From contig NZ_FNAC01000019.1 in assembly GCF_900101705.1 (NCBI RefSeq), positions 1-64,000 on the forward strand: a DNA stretch of 64,000 nucleotides, given 5' to 3'. Under the pieces are notes generated by a model that saw only the letters and a program-made list of their open reading frames with translations, searched no databases and had not been told where the DNA came from. A program made the translations under genes and the position numbers. Every line of letters begins with the position of its first letter. Positions within the stretch are counted from its first letter, which is position 1. Positions 1 to 8,563 of this stretch are shown here, one piece after another. This DNA comes from Algoriphagus faecimaris. GTDB lineage: Bacteria; Bacteroidota; Bacteroidia; Cytophagales; Cyclobacteriaceae.

Positions 1-29
1 TTTCATATGTTTATAATTTGATTTTTAAT

Positions 30-236
30 GGCCACAACTTGTCCCGAGTATCGGGGTGGAATCTTCGCAAGCATTCCCCGATCCATCGGGGCATACCACT
101 GTGTGTCGCTTTGGGTCATGCTCGATTTCATCTGTTTGATAATTAAATTCTAAAGGTCATAACTTGTCCCGAACTTGATTCGGGAGATTCTCGCAAATTT
201 TCCAATCATCCCAGTGTGTCTTGCTTGCGTCATGCA
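30..236. repeat. two-unit imperfect direct repeat with internal palindromes
   Basis: Two related units lie at about 30-121 and 155-236. Both begin GG(C/T)CA(C/T)AACTTGTCCCGA, share a TCTCGCAA/TCTTCGCAA block and a CAGTGTGT/CTGTGTGT block, and end in GTCATGC. Short inverted repeats sit inside them: CCCGA-gta-TCGGG, CCCCGAT-cc-ATCGGGG and CCCGAA-cttga-TTCGGG. This looks like a dispersed intergenic repeat family, since no coding frame explains it. The rest of the gap to 408 is AT-rich, and I see no gene there. Whether other copies exist cannot be judged from this window. Confidence 0.6.
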
Positions 237-408
237 AAGAGAAGAATTAGGTTATCAGCTTTGGAGCTTTTATTTGTATGGCGATTTTGCTAGATCAGTC
301 TCCAACTTATCCACGAATTAGTGGTTTTTGAAAAAATATCAAAATATTGTTTTGAAATTCATTCATGATCGGCTTGATAATCTACGGAAAGGATTTCAGG
401 ACCATTTA

Positions 409-1800
409 TTACTTGATCAATCGATAAACTCCTTTTTCTGCTTGGCTGTATTCTCTCTGCAGCTCGGGATAGTCTTTTAGAATTTTTTCAAAAACTCCCT
501 CTGTATCCAAGATGACAGGAGGTCTTTGGGAGTGAATCATCGTGAAAAGTTGGGCTCTTTGTGCAAGATTTCGCCCTTGCTCTAGATATAATTTGCTCAA
601 GTGAAAATTGAGAAAGGGTCCCTTGAGCTGGGAATTCAGATAGCCACTCAGATCGTCGCCCAAAATCATGAGGCCTTCGGGATAGCTTTCTGAGGGGTTC
701 TCGTTTTGCACCAAGTAGTTTTCATTGATCTCCTGTTTGGTATTCATCAGCCACCAGCTTGTCAACGGCATCAAAATCGTTAGTAAAAAGAAGGATAGCT
801 TTATAAGCACCTTTTTTTTGATTTGTAAAAAGAATGAAGTGATTAAATAACTCAGCGTTGGGAGTAGGCTTACCCATTGGTATGTTGCCTGTCGTTTGGC
901 AAAAAATATAGCGATCCCAGCAAAGAGCAGCCAAATGATTAGAATTTGTCGTTGCTTCTGCTGATTGATGGTGGCCACTCTTTTGATGGAATTCAGGAGG
1001 AAGCCAGTAAGAGCTAGAAGCAAAGGAAATGCTCCCAAAATCAACCAGAAGAAATAGGATTGATACAGGTATTTCTCTGACAAAAAGATCAAGGGCCAAA
1101 TTTGGATTGCCTCATCTAGCCCATCATTCCAATAATAGAAAACGGAAATCAGTAAAAGCGGCAATAAGTAGCCCGCCAAGGAGAGCATCAACTGCCTAAA
1201 ACTAAAACTACTGATCGCGATCCCCGAAAAGATCATAAAGGGTAGAAAAACCACATAAATGGGATGAAAACCGCAAGCGAGTCCACCATAGATACCGATC
1301 AAAAGGGTAGATTCACTACTGTCTTTCTGAAGAACTGTTTGTGAAAAAAGTTGATTGAGCGCCAGCAGAAGGAAAGTACTTCCCAATAAAGCTGGAGTAA
1401 GTGAAAGCATATCAAAGCTCAGGTGAAAAAGAGAAAGGAGAACAATAGCAGGTAGGTAGGTGTTTTCGTCAAAAACCCGATAGCGAATCAGGGTATTGTT
1501 CCAATAGACCACCTGAAACAAAATCAACAGTCTTCCTAGCAGTTCGTAGGCCAAAATGCTCTTTCCAAATAGAAAATCAAGCAGTACAAAAAAACCGGCA
1601 GATAGTGGGCCGTTGTCATCGATGATGTCTTGATAGAGAAAATATCCATCTCCCAATCGCTCCCCAAGCAGCATCCAGCTCAGCTGTGGAGCAGTCAATT
1701 GAAAATCAGAAAACACTAAATACAACACACTCCACAATAAGAGGAAAAGACTCACCCCAATGAGTCGGAAAGGATCGTTTACTTTGAAAAATTGGTACAA
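409..1800 (-). CDS. polytopic inner-membrane protein (GT-C/DUF6427-like), function unknown
   Basis: A 463-residue protein with about ten hydrophobic segments. It ends in a soluble C-terminal domain of about 100 residues. A conserved-looking stretch near residues 45-75 (GDGYFLYQDIIDDNGPLSA) falls in the loop after the first membrane span. It resembles the acidic first loop of GT-C (ArnT/PMT-like) glycosyltransferases, but catalytic identity cannot be shown, and a DUF6427-type Bacteroidota membrane protein is the main alternative. The start is TTG at 1800: an in-frame TAG lies 24 bases upstream, no ATG lies between, and the next Met is at residue 43. It is divergent from rbfA with 83 bases between. 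The C-terminal domain (LDTEGVFEKILKDYPELQ) is typical of membrane GTs with a small soluble tail. Confidence 0.75.
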   Translation of the reverse strand: MYQFFKVNDPFRLIGVSLFLLLWSVLYLVFSDFQLTAPQLSWMLLGERLGDGYFLYQDIIDDNGPLSAGFFVLLDFLFGKSILAYELLGRLLILFQVVYWNNTLIRYRVFDENTYLPAIVLLSLFHLSFDMLSLTPALLGSTFLLLALNQLFSQTVLQKDSSESTLLIGIYGGLACGFHPIYVVFLPFMIFSGIAISSFSFRQLMLSLAGYLLPLLLISVFYYWNDGLDEAIQIWPLIFLSEKYLYQSYFFWLILGAFPLLLALTGFLLNSIKRVATINQQKQRQILIIWLLFAGIAIFFAKRQATYQWVSLLPTLSYLITSFFLQIKKKVLIKLSFFLLTILMPLTSWWLMNTKQEINENYLVQNENPSESYPEGLMILGDDLSGYLNSQLKGPFLNFHLSKLYLEQGRNLAQRAQLFTMIHSQRPPVILDTEGVFEKILKDYPELQREYSQAEKGVYRLIK

Positions 1801-1858
1801 GGTGGATGGAGTTCTATATTGCTATGGGACGAAATTAAAGCTTACCCAAGTATTTCGC

Positions 1859-1866
1859 TAAATTTG
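1859..1866 (+). promoter_or_regulatory. candidate -7 promoter element of rbfA
   Basis: TAAATTTG matches the Bacteroidota -7 consensus TAnnTTTG and ends 17 bases before the rbfA ATG. No clear TTTG -33 partner is visible. The call rests on motif and position only. Confidence 0.4.
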
Positions 1867-1883
1867 TACCATAAATACTTCAT

Positions 1884-2276
1884 ATGGAAAGCAAAAGACA
1901 ACAAAAACACGCAAAACTCCTTCAAAAAGAACTTGGGGAGATCTTCCAAAAAGAAGCACGCCATCTTGTGGGTAAAGCGATGGTGACGATTACCCGCGTC
2001 ATGGTCAGTCCAGACTTAGGTGTGGCAAAAGTATATCTGAGCTTCCTGCTCACTGATCCTCAGCAGACCTACGAATTGATCAATGATCATAAAAAAGAAA
2101 TTAGGCTATACCTGAGCAAGAGAATTGGTAAGTCAGTGCGGATTATCCCTGAGTTAGCATTTTTTCCAGATGATTCCGCCTCTTATGCACAGCATATGGA
2201 TAAGGTGATTGGAAACTTGAATATCCCTCCTGCTCCCGAAGAAGAGGAGGAAGATGAGGACGAAGACGATAATTAA
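1884..2276 (+). CDS. rbfA: 30S ribosome-binding factor RbfA
   Basis: RbfA binds the 30S subunit near the 5' end of 16S rRNA during late maturation and is needed for cold adaptation. The 130-residue product starts with the usual basic helix (ESKRQQKHAKLLQKELGEIF) and continues into the KH-like fold with the family pattern ITRVMVSPDLGVAKVYLSFL (residues about 35-55) and a late LAFFPDDS segment. The last 20 residues are an acidic tail of Glu and Asp, a common lineage-specific extension. The ATG at 1884 lies 18 bases after a TAAATTTG promoter element. The gene is followed 14 bases later by the LolC/E-type permease, so the two are probably co-transcribed. This rbfA-permease pairing is frequent in Bacteroidota. 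Confidence 0.95.
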   Translation: MESKRQQKHAKLLQKELGEIFQKEARHLVGKAMVTITRVMVSPDLGVAKVYLSFLLTDPQQTYELINDHKKEIRLYLSKRIGKSVRIIPELAFFPDDSASYAQHMDKVIGNLNIPPAPEEEEEDEDEDDN

Positions 2277-2290
2277 GCTAATCAAGAAGA

Positions 2291-3517
2291 TTGAATCTCA
2301 GCTATTTCATAGCCGCCCGGTATTTCCGGAGTAAAAAAAAGCGGAATTTCATCACCGTACTTTCCACCATTTCTATGGTGGGAGTGGCGGTAGGAACCAT
2401 GGCTTTGGTGATCGTCATGTCCGTTTTTAACGGGCTGGAAGATTTGATTAGGGGATTATTTGCCAGTTTTGATGCCGAAATTAAAATTGAAGCCGCTGTC
2501 GGGAAAAGTTTTGAAGTCGATGAACAATGGCTTGGAGGCATTCGGAATATAGAAGGGGTAGCCGTTCTTACCGAAGTGATCGAGGACCATGCACTTTTGG
2601 ACTATCGGGGCAATCAGATGGTGGGCACTATCAAGGGCGTTTCGGATAATTTTCTACAGCAAGATAGGTTCTCCAGAGGTTATTTCTGGGGAGATACTAC
2701 GTTGGGTACTGAAAAACAGCCCGCTGCCATTCTCGGGAGAGGGGTAGCATTTTTCCTATCGGTCAATTTGGATGACTTCAATGTTCCTTTAAAGGTTTTC
2801 TATCCTCGGGCTCCGCGTAGTGCCGGTACTTTGGATCCGTCTCAATTGTATTCTTCTGCCATTTTGGATCCAGTAGCTTTTTTTTCGGTAGAGCGGCAAT
2901 TTGACGATGAGTACATCATCGCACCTCTTCATTTCACCCGGGATCTTTTGAATTATGGCAATAGACGTACTTCTTTGGAAGTAAAGGTAGCCGAAGGGTA
3001 TCAGATCAAATCGGTCCAAGATCAATTGAAGGCTCATTTAGGGGAAGATTTTTTGGTTAAAAATACTGATGAGCAGCATGCGGGACTTCTTCGTACGGTG
3101 AAGTTGGAGAAGTTATTTGTGTTTTTGACTTTGACCTTTATTCTGGCTATTGCTTCGTTCAATATTTTCTTTTCACTAAGCATGCTGGCCATTGAAAAGA
3201 AAAAAGACATCGCCATTCTCAAAGCTATGGGTGCACCGGAGCGCCTGATTAGAAGAATATTTTTAAAACAAGGAGCGCTAATTGCCCTGACAGGAGCAGT
3301 GATTGGATTGATACTAGGTTATTTGGTTTGTTATGCTCAGCAAAGTTTCGGATTAGTCTCTTTAGGGATATCCTCAGCGGTTGTGGATTCTTATCCGGTA
3401 AAAATGATATTTTGGGATTTCATCTGGATCAGTTTAGCAGTTATTGGAATTACACTCTTGGCCTCTTGGAGACCAGCATGGATCGCTTCTCGAGTGGATA
3501 CGGTAAGGGAGCTGTAG
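2291..3517 (+). CDS. ABC transporter permease, FtsX/LolC-LolE/MacB type
   Basis: A 408-residue inner-membrane permease of the lipoprotein-releasing (LolC/E) type. It has one N-terminal span (about 20-50) after the typical start NLSYFIAARYFRSKKKRNFI. A large periplasmic domain (about 55-270) follows, then three C-terminal spans (about 274-300, 320-345, 375-397) forming the FtsX domain. The loop EKKKDIAILKAMGA after the second span is the family's coupling-helix signature. It would work with an ATPase such as LolD, and none is encoded nearby. The start is TTG at 2291, supported by the conserved N-terminus and the 14-base gap from rbfA. It converges with the TPR gene, with only 5 bases between the stops. 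Confidence 0.9.
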   Translation: MNLSYFIAARYFRSKKKRNFITVLSTISMVGVAVGTMALVIVMSVFNGLEDLIRGLFASFDAEIKIEAAVGKSFEVDEQWLGGIRNIEGVAVLTEVIEDHALLDYRGNQMVGTIKGVSDNFLQQDRFSRGYFWGDTTLGTEKQPAAILGRGVAFFLSVNLDDFNVPLKVFYPRAPRSAGTLDPSQLYSSAILDPVAFFSVERQFDDEYIIAPLHFTRDLLNYGNRRTSLEVKVAEGYQIKSVQDQLKAHLGEDFLVKNTDEQHAGLLRTVKLEKLFVFLTLTFILAIASFNIFFSLSMLAIEKKKDIAILKAMGAPERLIRRIFLKQGALIALTGAVIGLILGYLVCYAQQSFGLVSLGISSAVVDSYPVKMIFWDFIWISLAVIGITLLASWRPAWIASRVDTVREL

Positions 3518-3522
3518 GGCTA

Positions 3523-4734
3523 TTACTCACAGATTTTTTCTAAAACAGGTTTGGCCTCTTCCATGCCAAGGAGTAAAGCCCTTTTCAAATCATTACAGGC
3601 CTCATTAGATTTTTTGATTCGGTGCATCGAAATGCCGCGGTGATAATATCCCGATGCATCCTGTGGATCTATGGCGATCACTTGGGTGAAATCTGCGATT
3701 GCTTGTTCTATTTTGCGCTGATGGTAGCGGCTTTGTCCTCGACCTAAAAATAATTCGGGATTCTGATCACTGAGACGAATGGCTTCGGTAAAATCATTTT
3801 CTGCCTTCTCCCATTCTTCTAATTTTAAAAAAGCATTCGCCCGATAATTCCAGTTTTCTGGATCTTCGAGGTCCAAGGATATGGCTTGGGAGAAATCTTC
3901 GTTAGCTCCCTCAAAGTCCCCGTGGGTAAGTCGATGGTAGCCTCGGAGTTTCCATACTTGAGGATTTTCGGGTTCATCCGAAATGGCCTGTGTGAGTCCT
4001 TCTAAGATTTCACTGTCTCCCCCGTCTTTTATTAAACTGATGCGTTGTCTTGCCAGATAATGTTTGGGCTGGAGCTCCAAGGCATTTTTTAAGGCCAACA
4101 AAGCCTCTTCATTCCGTCCTATTTCCATTAAGGCTTTGCCCCGCTCGGCATGATAATCCGCCTCGGCTGGATTTAATGAAATTGCTGAGTCCAAGTAGTC
4201 GAGTGCCTTCGAGTAGTCTTCTAGGCCTATGCGGCAAAGACCAATATGATAAAGAACCCCGGATGGGTTTTCCGATTGGGGAGTGAAGATTCCCGAGAAG
4301 CCACTAGCAGTGGAAGATCTCTTGTATATGATTTGTGTGGTTTCCCCCTTTGGGATTTTCAAGTAAGTCTGAAAATCTTGCTCTGCAGCTTCAAATCGCT
4401 CCATTTTCAACTGTAGTCTTCCACGGCTCATATAGACTCCGGCGAGATCGGGATTTAGTCTTAGGGCGAGGGAGTAATTTTCTAAAGCCAAAGGGAAGCT
4501 TTGACTATCAAATTTTTCAGTGACTTGACCCATGTACCAATAGCCGTTGGGGTCCTGAGGGGATTCTTTTATCCATTCGTTAAAATGTATCCAAGCTTTG
4601 GGGTAATCCTCCTCATTAAATGCCTCCAGCCCCAAATCATAATTGGACTTGAATTCTTCCCTTTGAGCCATTGCCAAGTGTCCCCCATGAGACATGAAAA
4701 TCATCAAAACCAGAATTCTTATCATTATTTTCAT
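3523..4734 (-). CDS. secreted or periplasmic TPR-repeat protein
   Basis: A 403-residue protein made almost entirely of tetratricopeptide repeats, about nine to ten units with recurrent ALENYSLALRLNPDLA-like and DFTEAIRLSDQNPELFLGRGQ-like helices. It begins with a signal peptide (MKIMIRILVLMIFMSHGGHLAMAQ). I chose the ATG at 4734 because it opens directly into this signal sequence, while the ATG at 4767 would add eleven residues (MIWLIFKNLDR) before it. TPR arrays bind protein partners, and nothing in the sequence says which. It is divergently oriented from the coiled-coil membrane protein at 4879. Confidence 0.85.
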   Translation of the reverse strand: MKIMIRILVLMIFMSHGGHLAMAQREEFKSNYDLGLEAFNEEDYPKAWIHFNEWIKESPQDPNGYWYMGQVTEKFDSQSFPLALENYSLALRLNPDLAGVYMSRGRLQLKMERFEAAEQDFQTYLKIPKGETTQIIYKRSSTASGFSGIFTPQSENPSGVLYHIGLCRIGLEDYSKALDYLDSAISLNPAEADYHAERGKALMEIGRNEEALLALKNALELQPKHYLARQRISLIKDGGDSEILEGLTQAISDEPENPQVWKLRGYHRLTHGDFEGANEDFSQAISLDLEDPENWNYRANAFLKLEEWEKAENDFTEAIRLSDQNPELFLGRGQSRYHQRKIEQAIADFTQVIAIDPQDASGYYHRGISMHRIKKSNEACNDLKRALLLGMEEAKPVLEKICE

Positions 4735-4812
4735 TCTATCTAAATTTTTGAAAATCAGCCATATCATTTACCAAATAGGCTAATTTTTAGAACCTCTTTC
4801 AAAAAAACATCC

Positions 4813-4820
4813 TAATTTTG
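4813..4820 (+). promoter_or_regulatory. candidate -7 promoter element
   Basis: TAATTTTG matches TAnnTTTG, 58 bases before the ATG at 4879. No strong -33 partner is visible. Confidence 0.35.
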
Positions 4821-4878
4821 TCCTTAGGCACATTTATTGATTTTCAGCAATCGCCCCAGCCTTACAAATATACACTAC

Positions 4879-5478
4879 ATGAAAAACGTAAACAGAAGCA
4901 CTCTATTCTTTCTTTTATTCGCCCTTACTTTTACTGCCCAAGCGCAAAGCACTTCAGAAAACCAAAATTCACTTCAATCCGGGACTATTGACAGTCAGTT
5001 TGAGTATGTCTATGAAGTTTCTAATAACTTTCAGGAATACAAAGTAGTCAAAAGGAGTAATCTTGATCAGCTCAAATCCAATATATTGGACTCTATGCAG
5101 ACCATGCGAGCTGAAGTGCTTGAGCTAAAAGGTCAAATCGGTAGTTTAAATGACTCTATTGCTGCCATCAATGTCCACCTCAATCAATCTGAATTGGAAA
5201 AGCAAGAGGCTATTGATGCCAAGGATAATTTTTCCTTTTTGGGAATTGCTATTCATAAGGCTGTTTACTCGTCCATCATGTGGATTTTGGTAGGAGGTTT
5301 GGCGATTGCGCTAGCATTTTTCTCTTTTCAGTATTTTAGAAGCTTTAAAAAGATCAGAAAAGCTCAACGAGATTTGACCGATGTCCAAGAGGAATTTGAT
5401 CAACATAGAAAAAACACCTTGGATCGAGAGCGAAAACTCAAGCGAGAGCTCATCGATGCACAAATGGGCAAATCCTAA
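4879..5478 (+). CDS. membrane-anchored coiled-coil protein, unknown function
   Basis: A 199-residue protein in the layout signal peptide (NVNRSTLFFLLFALTFTAQAQ), polar periplasmic part with a coiled coil (about 65-115, SNILDSMQTMRAEVLELKGQI), one membrane span (about 134-155, MWILVGGLAIALAFFSFQYF) and a charged cytoplasmic coiled coil to the C-terminus. The ATG at 4879 is preferred, because the longer frame to 4837 needs a TTG and adds fourteen residues before the signal sequence. The topology implies a periplasm-to-cytoplasm bridge. I do not recognise a named family. The next gene follows after 70 bases. Confidence 0.75.
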   Translation: MKNVNRSTLFFLLFALTFTAQAQSTSENQNSLQSGTIDSQFEYVYEVSNNFQEYKVVKRSNLDQLKSNILDSMQTMRAEVLELKGQIGSLNDSIAAINVHLNQSELEKQEAIDAKDNFSFLGIAIHKAVYSSIMWILVGGLAIALAFFSFQYFRSFKKIRKAQRDLTDVQEEFDQHRKNTLDRERKLKRELIDAQMGKS

Positions 5479-5548
5479 TAAAAACTAGACGGCTTACCCA
5501 AAGGCAAAACCAAAGCCTTCAAACACCGGCAAATTCAGGCTGATAATT

Positions 5549-6661
5549 ATGAAAGAATATAATACGGTAGTCATTGGATTGGGTGCTGTGGGTTCGGCCG
5601 CGCTATATTTTTTGTCCCAAAGAGATCCAAATGTTTTGGGGATTGATCGATTTGATCCTCCTCATATCATGGGCTCTTCTCACGGAGAGACACGAATATC
5701 TCGACTGGCAGTGGGTGAAGGGAAAGAGTATGTGAAATATGCCCGTAGGTCTCAGGAAATCTGGAGAGATCTCGAGCAGCGAAGTGGGGAGAGGCTTTTT
5801 AATCAAGTGGGTGGACTTTTGGTGGAGTCTGGATCCCAGCCATGGATCAAATACGGAGGGGCAAGTTTTTTTGAAAGTACCTGTCAAATCGCCAAAGAGG
5901 AAGGGATTACTCACCACTTGCTAGATTCTATAGAGCTCAAGAAGCAGTATCCCAGTTTTCAATTGGACGAGAAGGCTCGTGGCTATTTTGAATCAGAGGC
6001 TGGATTTGTTTTTCCAGAAAAAGTCATTCAGGTCCAATTGAACTTAGCAGAAAAAAATGGTGCAAAAATTAGAATCAATCAAGCAGCCACCTCTCTAAAC
6101 CAAAACAACGGATGGGTAGAAATCTCACTTTCACAGGAAAAAATCCGTGCTAAAAAAGTCATACTTACTGCAGGGGGTTGGGTCAAGGATTTTTTGGGAG
6201 AAGATGCTCAAGAGAAATTTAAGATTTGCAGGCAAGTTCTTTATTGGGTAAAACTGGGAAAAAATAGTCCATTGAAAGACCTGAAGTCTGTATTTATGTG
6301 GGGCTATGGCTCTCAATCCTCTGATTTTCTTTATGGTTTCCCCAGTTTGGATAGAAAAAGTATCAAAATTGCCACCGAACAATTTGAAGAAGTGGGGCAT
6401 CCTGACGATTTGAAAAGAGCAGTAGATCGTCGAGAGGCCCAGCGTTTTTGGGAAGAAAAGCTGAAAGGAAAATTTCTTGGATTTGAGCCTGAGATTCTAA
6501 AGAGTGAGGTCTGCTTTTACACGATGACGGAGGACGCAAAATTTGTTATAGGTCCACATCCCCAAATGGACCGTGTTAACTATGTATCGGCCTGCTCAGG
6601 ACATGGCTTCAAGCATGCAAGTGCTCTGGGAGAGCAGCTTGCCCAAGAAGGACTCTGCTAG
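5549..6661 (+). CDS. solA: FAD-dependent amine oxidase, SolA/monomeric sarcosine oxidase family
   Basis: A flavoenzyme that would oxidise an N-methylated amino acid (sarcosine or N-methyltryptophan), giving formaldehyde, H2O2 and the free amine. The Rossmann motif VVIGLGAVGSAALYFL (residues about 7-22) binds FAD. The GSSHGETRISRLA segment (about 42-54) is the family signature. Cys322 in KSEVCFYTMTED aligns with the Cys that carries covalent FAD in this family. The closing motif CSGHGFKHASALGEQLA is present, but the protein stops about 20 residues early for the family (370 residues), without the usual DLSPF-like tail. Substrate cannot be decided from sequence. The ABC exporter follows after 53 bases. 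Confidence 0.88.
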   Translation: MKEYNTVVIGLGAVGSAALYFLSQRDPNVLGIDRFDPPHIMGSSHGETRISRLAVGEGKEYVKYARRSQEIWRDLEQRSGERLFNQVGGLLVESGSQPWIKYGGASFFESTCQIAKEEGITHHLLDSIELKKQYPSFQLDEKARGYFESEAGFVFPEKVIQVQLNLAEKNGAKIRINQAATSLNQNNGWVEISLSQEKIRAKKVILTAGGWVKDFLGEDAQEKFKICRQVLYWVKLGKNSPLKDLKSVFMWGYGSQSSDFLYGFPSLDRKSIKIATEQFEEVGHPDDLKRAVDRREAQRFWEEKLKGKFLGFEPEILKSEVCFYTMTEDAKFVIGPHPQMDRVNYVSACSGHGFKHASALGEQLAQEGLC

Positions 6662-6714
6662 GTTTTTCAAATGAAGATAGGTATGGCTTGGCGTAATTTT
6701 TTCATTGGATTCCT

Positions 6715-8544
6715 GTGAAAAGGGCTAATTTTGCAGGTCGAATCAAGAAAGGGATGGCGAAAAAAAGAGGAAGTGCTTTAGAAGAGCATGAAAAGCGGCG
6801 ATTGAACAAGCAGAATTTCCAAAAATTAGGAGGTATTTTCCAATTTATGCTGCCTTATAAGGGGGTATTTATTTTAGGATTGGCATTTTTGCTTCTTTCC
6901 TCTTTGACGCTTTTGACTTTTCCCTTTGTAGCAGGTAAGCTAATCGATACTGCACAGGGTGGAGAGTGGATTGTCTCGGATATCAATTCGATTGCATTGA
7001 TGTTAGTGGGGATTTTGGCGGTGCAGAGTGTCTTTTCTTTTTTCCGAGTTTGGACTTTTGCTTTGGTTTCGGAGCGGTCGATGCGAGATATTCGGCAGGC
7101 CTTGTATGGCAAACTGCTTCGTCTTCCGATGACATTTTTTGATCAGCGCAGAACCGGCGAGCTCATTTCCCGAATTTCAGCAGATGTGAGTTTGCTTCAG
7201 GATACTTTTTCGGTGACTTTGGCTGAGCTTTTTCGTCAGATGATCACTTTGGTAGCTGGTGTCGCTTTCTTGATTTTCACCACACCCAAGTTGACCCTCT
7301 TTATGCTGGGGACTTTTCCGGTTTTGGTCTTGTTGGCGATGATCTTTGGAAAGTTTATCCGCAAGCTGTCAAAAAAGACGCAGGATGAATTGGCCTCAGC
7401 AAATGTGATCGTAGAGGAAACCCTGCAATCCATAGCCACAGTCAAGTCTTTTGTAGGAGAAGCCTATGAGTCTGCCCGATATTCTAAAGGCTTACATAAT
7501 GTCGTCACCATTGCTCTCAAGTCGGCCAAATACAGAGGTGCATTCATTTCTTTTGTGATTTTTGCACTTTTTGGAGGGATTGTCGCGGTGATGTGGTATG
7601 GAGCAGGATTGGTGGCTTCGGGTGAAATGAGTATTGGTGAGCTGGTTTCCTTTGTCCTTTACACCACATTTATAGGTGGTTCTATCGCGGGACTCGGTGA
7701 TATCTATGGTCAGGTACAGAAGGCTATAGGTAGCTCAGAGAGAGTTTTGGAGATTTTGGACGAAGATTCTGAGGTAGCCGATGGGCAGCAGCAGGCGAAT
7801 TTCCAAGGTAAAATCGAATTTGATAAGGTTAGGTTTCATTATCCCACACGACCTGAAGTGGAGGTCCTCAAGGAACTCTCATTTTATGTCAACCCCGGGG
7901 AAAAGATTGCTTTGGCCGGACACTCTGGAGCTGGAAAATCTACGATTATTCAACTACTTCTCAGATTTTATGAAGTTGGATCTGGACAAATCAAGGTCGA
8001 TGATCTCAGTCTAGATCAATGGAATCTGGAAGACCTCCGATCCAATATCGGGATGGTTCCTCAGGAAGTGTTGCTATTTGGCGGGTCTATTCGTGAAAAT
8101 ATCGCGTACGCCAAGCCTTCTGCCACAGAAGAGGAGATTATCTCTGCGGCTAAAAAGGCCAATGCCTGGCAGTTTATTTCCCGATTTCCCGAAGGAATGG
8201 ATACCCTTGTCGGGGAGCGAGGGGTGAAACTTTCTGGAGGACAGCGTCAGCGTGTAGCTATTGCAAGGGCCATTTTGAAGGACCCTTCGATTTTGATTCT
8301 GGATGAGGCGACTTCTTCTTTAGATGCAGAGTCCGAGTCTTTGGTTCAGGAGGCACTTGATGAATTGATGAAAGGGCGAACTACGATCATAATCGCGCAT
8401 CGATTAGCGACAATCCGAAAAGTAGACCGAATCTACGTCTTGAGCGAAGGAGTAATCGTCGAGCAAGGAAGTCATCATGAGCTTTTGGAGCAGGAAGAAG
8501 GATTCTATGCCAATTTGGTCAGGCTTCAATTTGCTGATGCATAG
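6715..8544 (+). CDS. MsbA-type ABC exporter (fused permease-ATPase)
   Basis: A half-size exporter of 609 residues: basic N-terminus, six-helix transmembrane domain (about 45-335), then the nucleotide-binding domain (about 365-605). Walker A is GHSGAGKS (402-409), the signature LSGGQRQR starts at 506, Walker B is SILILDEA around 525-532, and the H-loop is IIAHRLA. This is the B/MsbA/LmrA-like homodimer type that exports lipids or hydrophobic drugs; the substrate is unknown. The start is GTG at 6715, with an in-frame stop seven codons upstream. An ATG at 6754 (MAKKRGSALEEHEKRR) preceded by AAAGGG is a good alternative that would drop 13 residues. Confidence 0.92.
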   Translation: MKRANFAGRIKKGMAKKRGSALEEHEKRRLNKQNFQKLGGIFQFMLPYKGVFILGLAFLLLSSLTLLTFPFVAGKLIDTAQGGEWIVSDINSIALMLVGILAVQSVFSFFRVWTFALVSERSMRDIRQALYGKLLRLPMTFFDQRRTGELISRISADVSLLQDTFSVTLAELFRQMITLVAGVAFLIFTTPKLTLFMLGTFPVLVLLAMIFGKFIRKLSKKTQDELASANVIVEETLQSIATVKSFVGEAYESARYSKGLHNVVTIALKSAKYRGAFISFVIFALFGGIVAVMWYGAGLVASGEMSIGELVSFVLYTTFIGGSIAGLGDIYGQVQKAIGSSERVLEILDEDSEVADGQQQANFQGKIEFDKVRFHYPTRPEVEVLKELSFYVNPGEKIALAGHSGAGKSTIIQLLLRFYEVGSGQIKVDDLSLDQWNLEDLRSNIGMVPQEVLLFGGSIRENIAYAKPSATEEEIISAAKKANAWQFISRFPEGMDTLVGERGVKLSGGQRQRVAIARAILKDPSILILDEATSSLDAESESLVQEALDELMKGRTTIIIAHRLATIRKVDRIYVLSEGVIVEQGSHHELLEQEEGFYANLVRLQFADA

Positions 8545-8563
8545 GATTTTTTAGACAGCCTGT

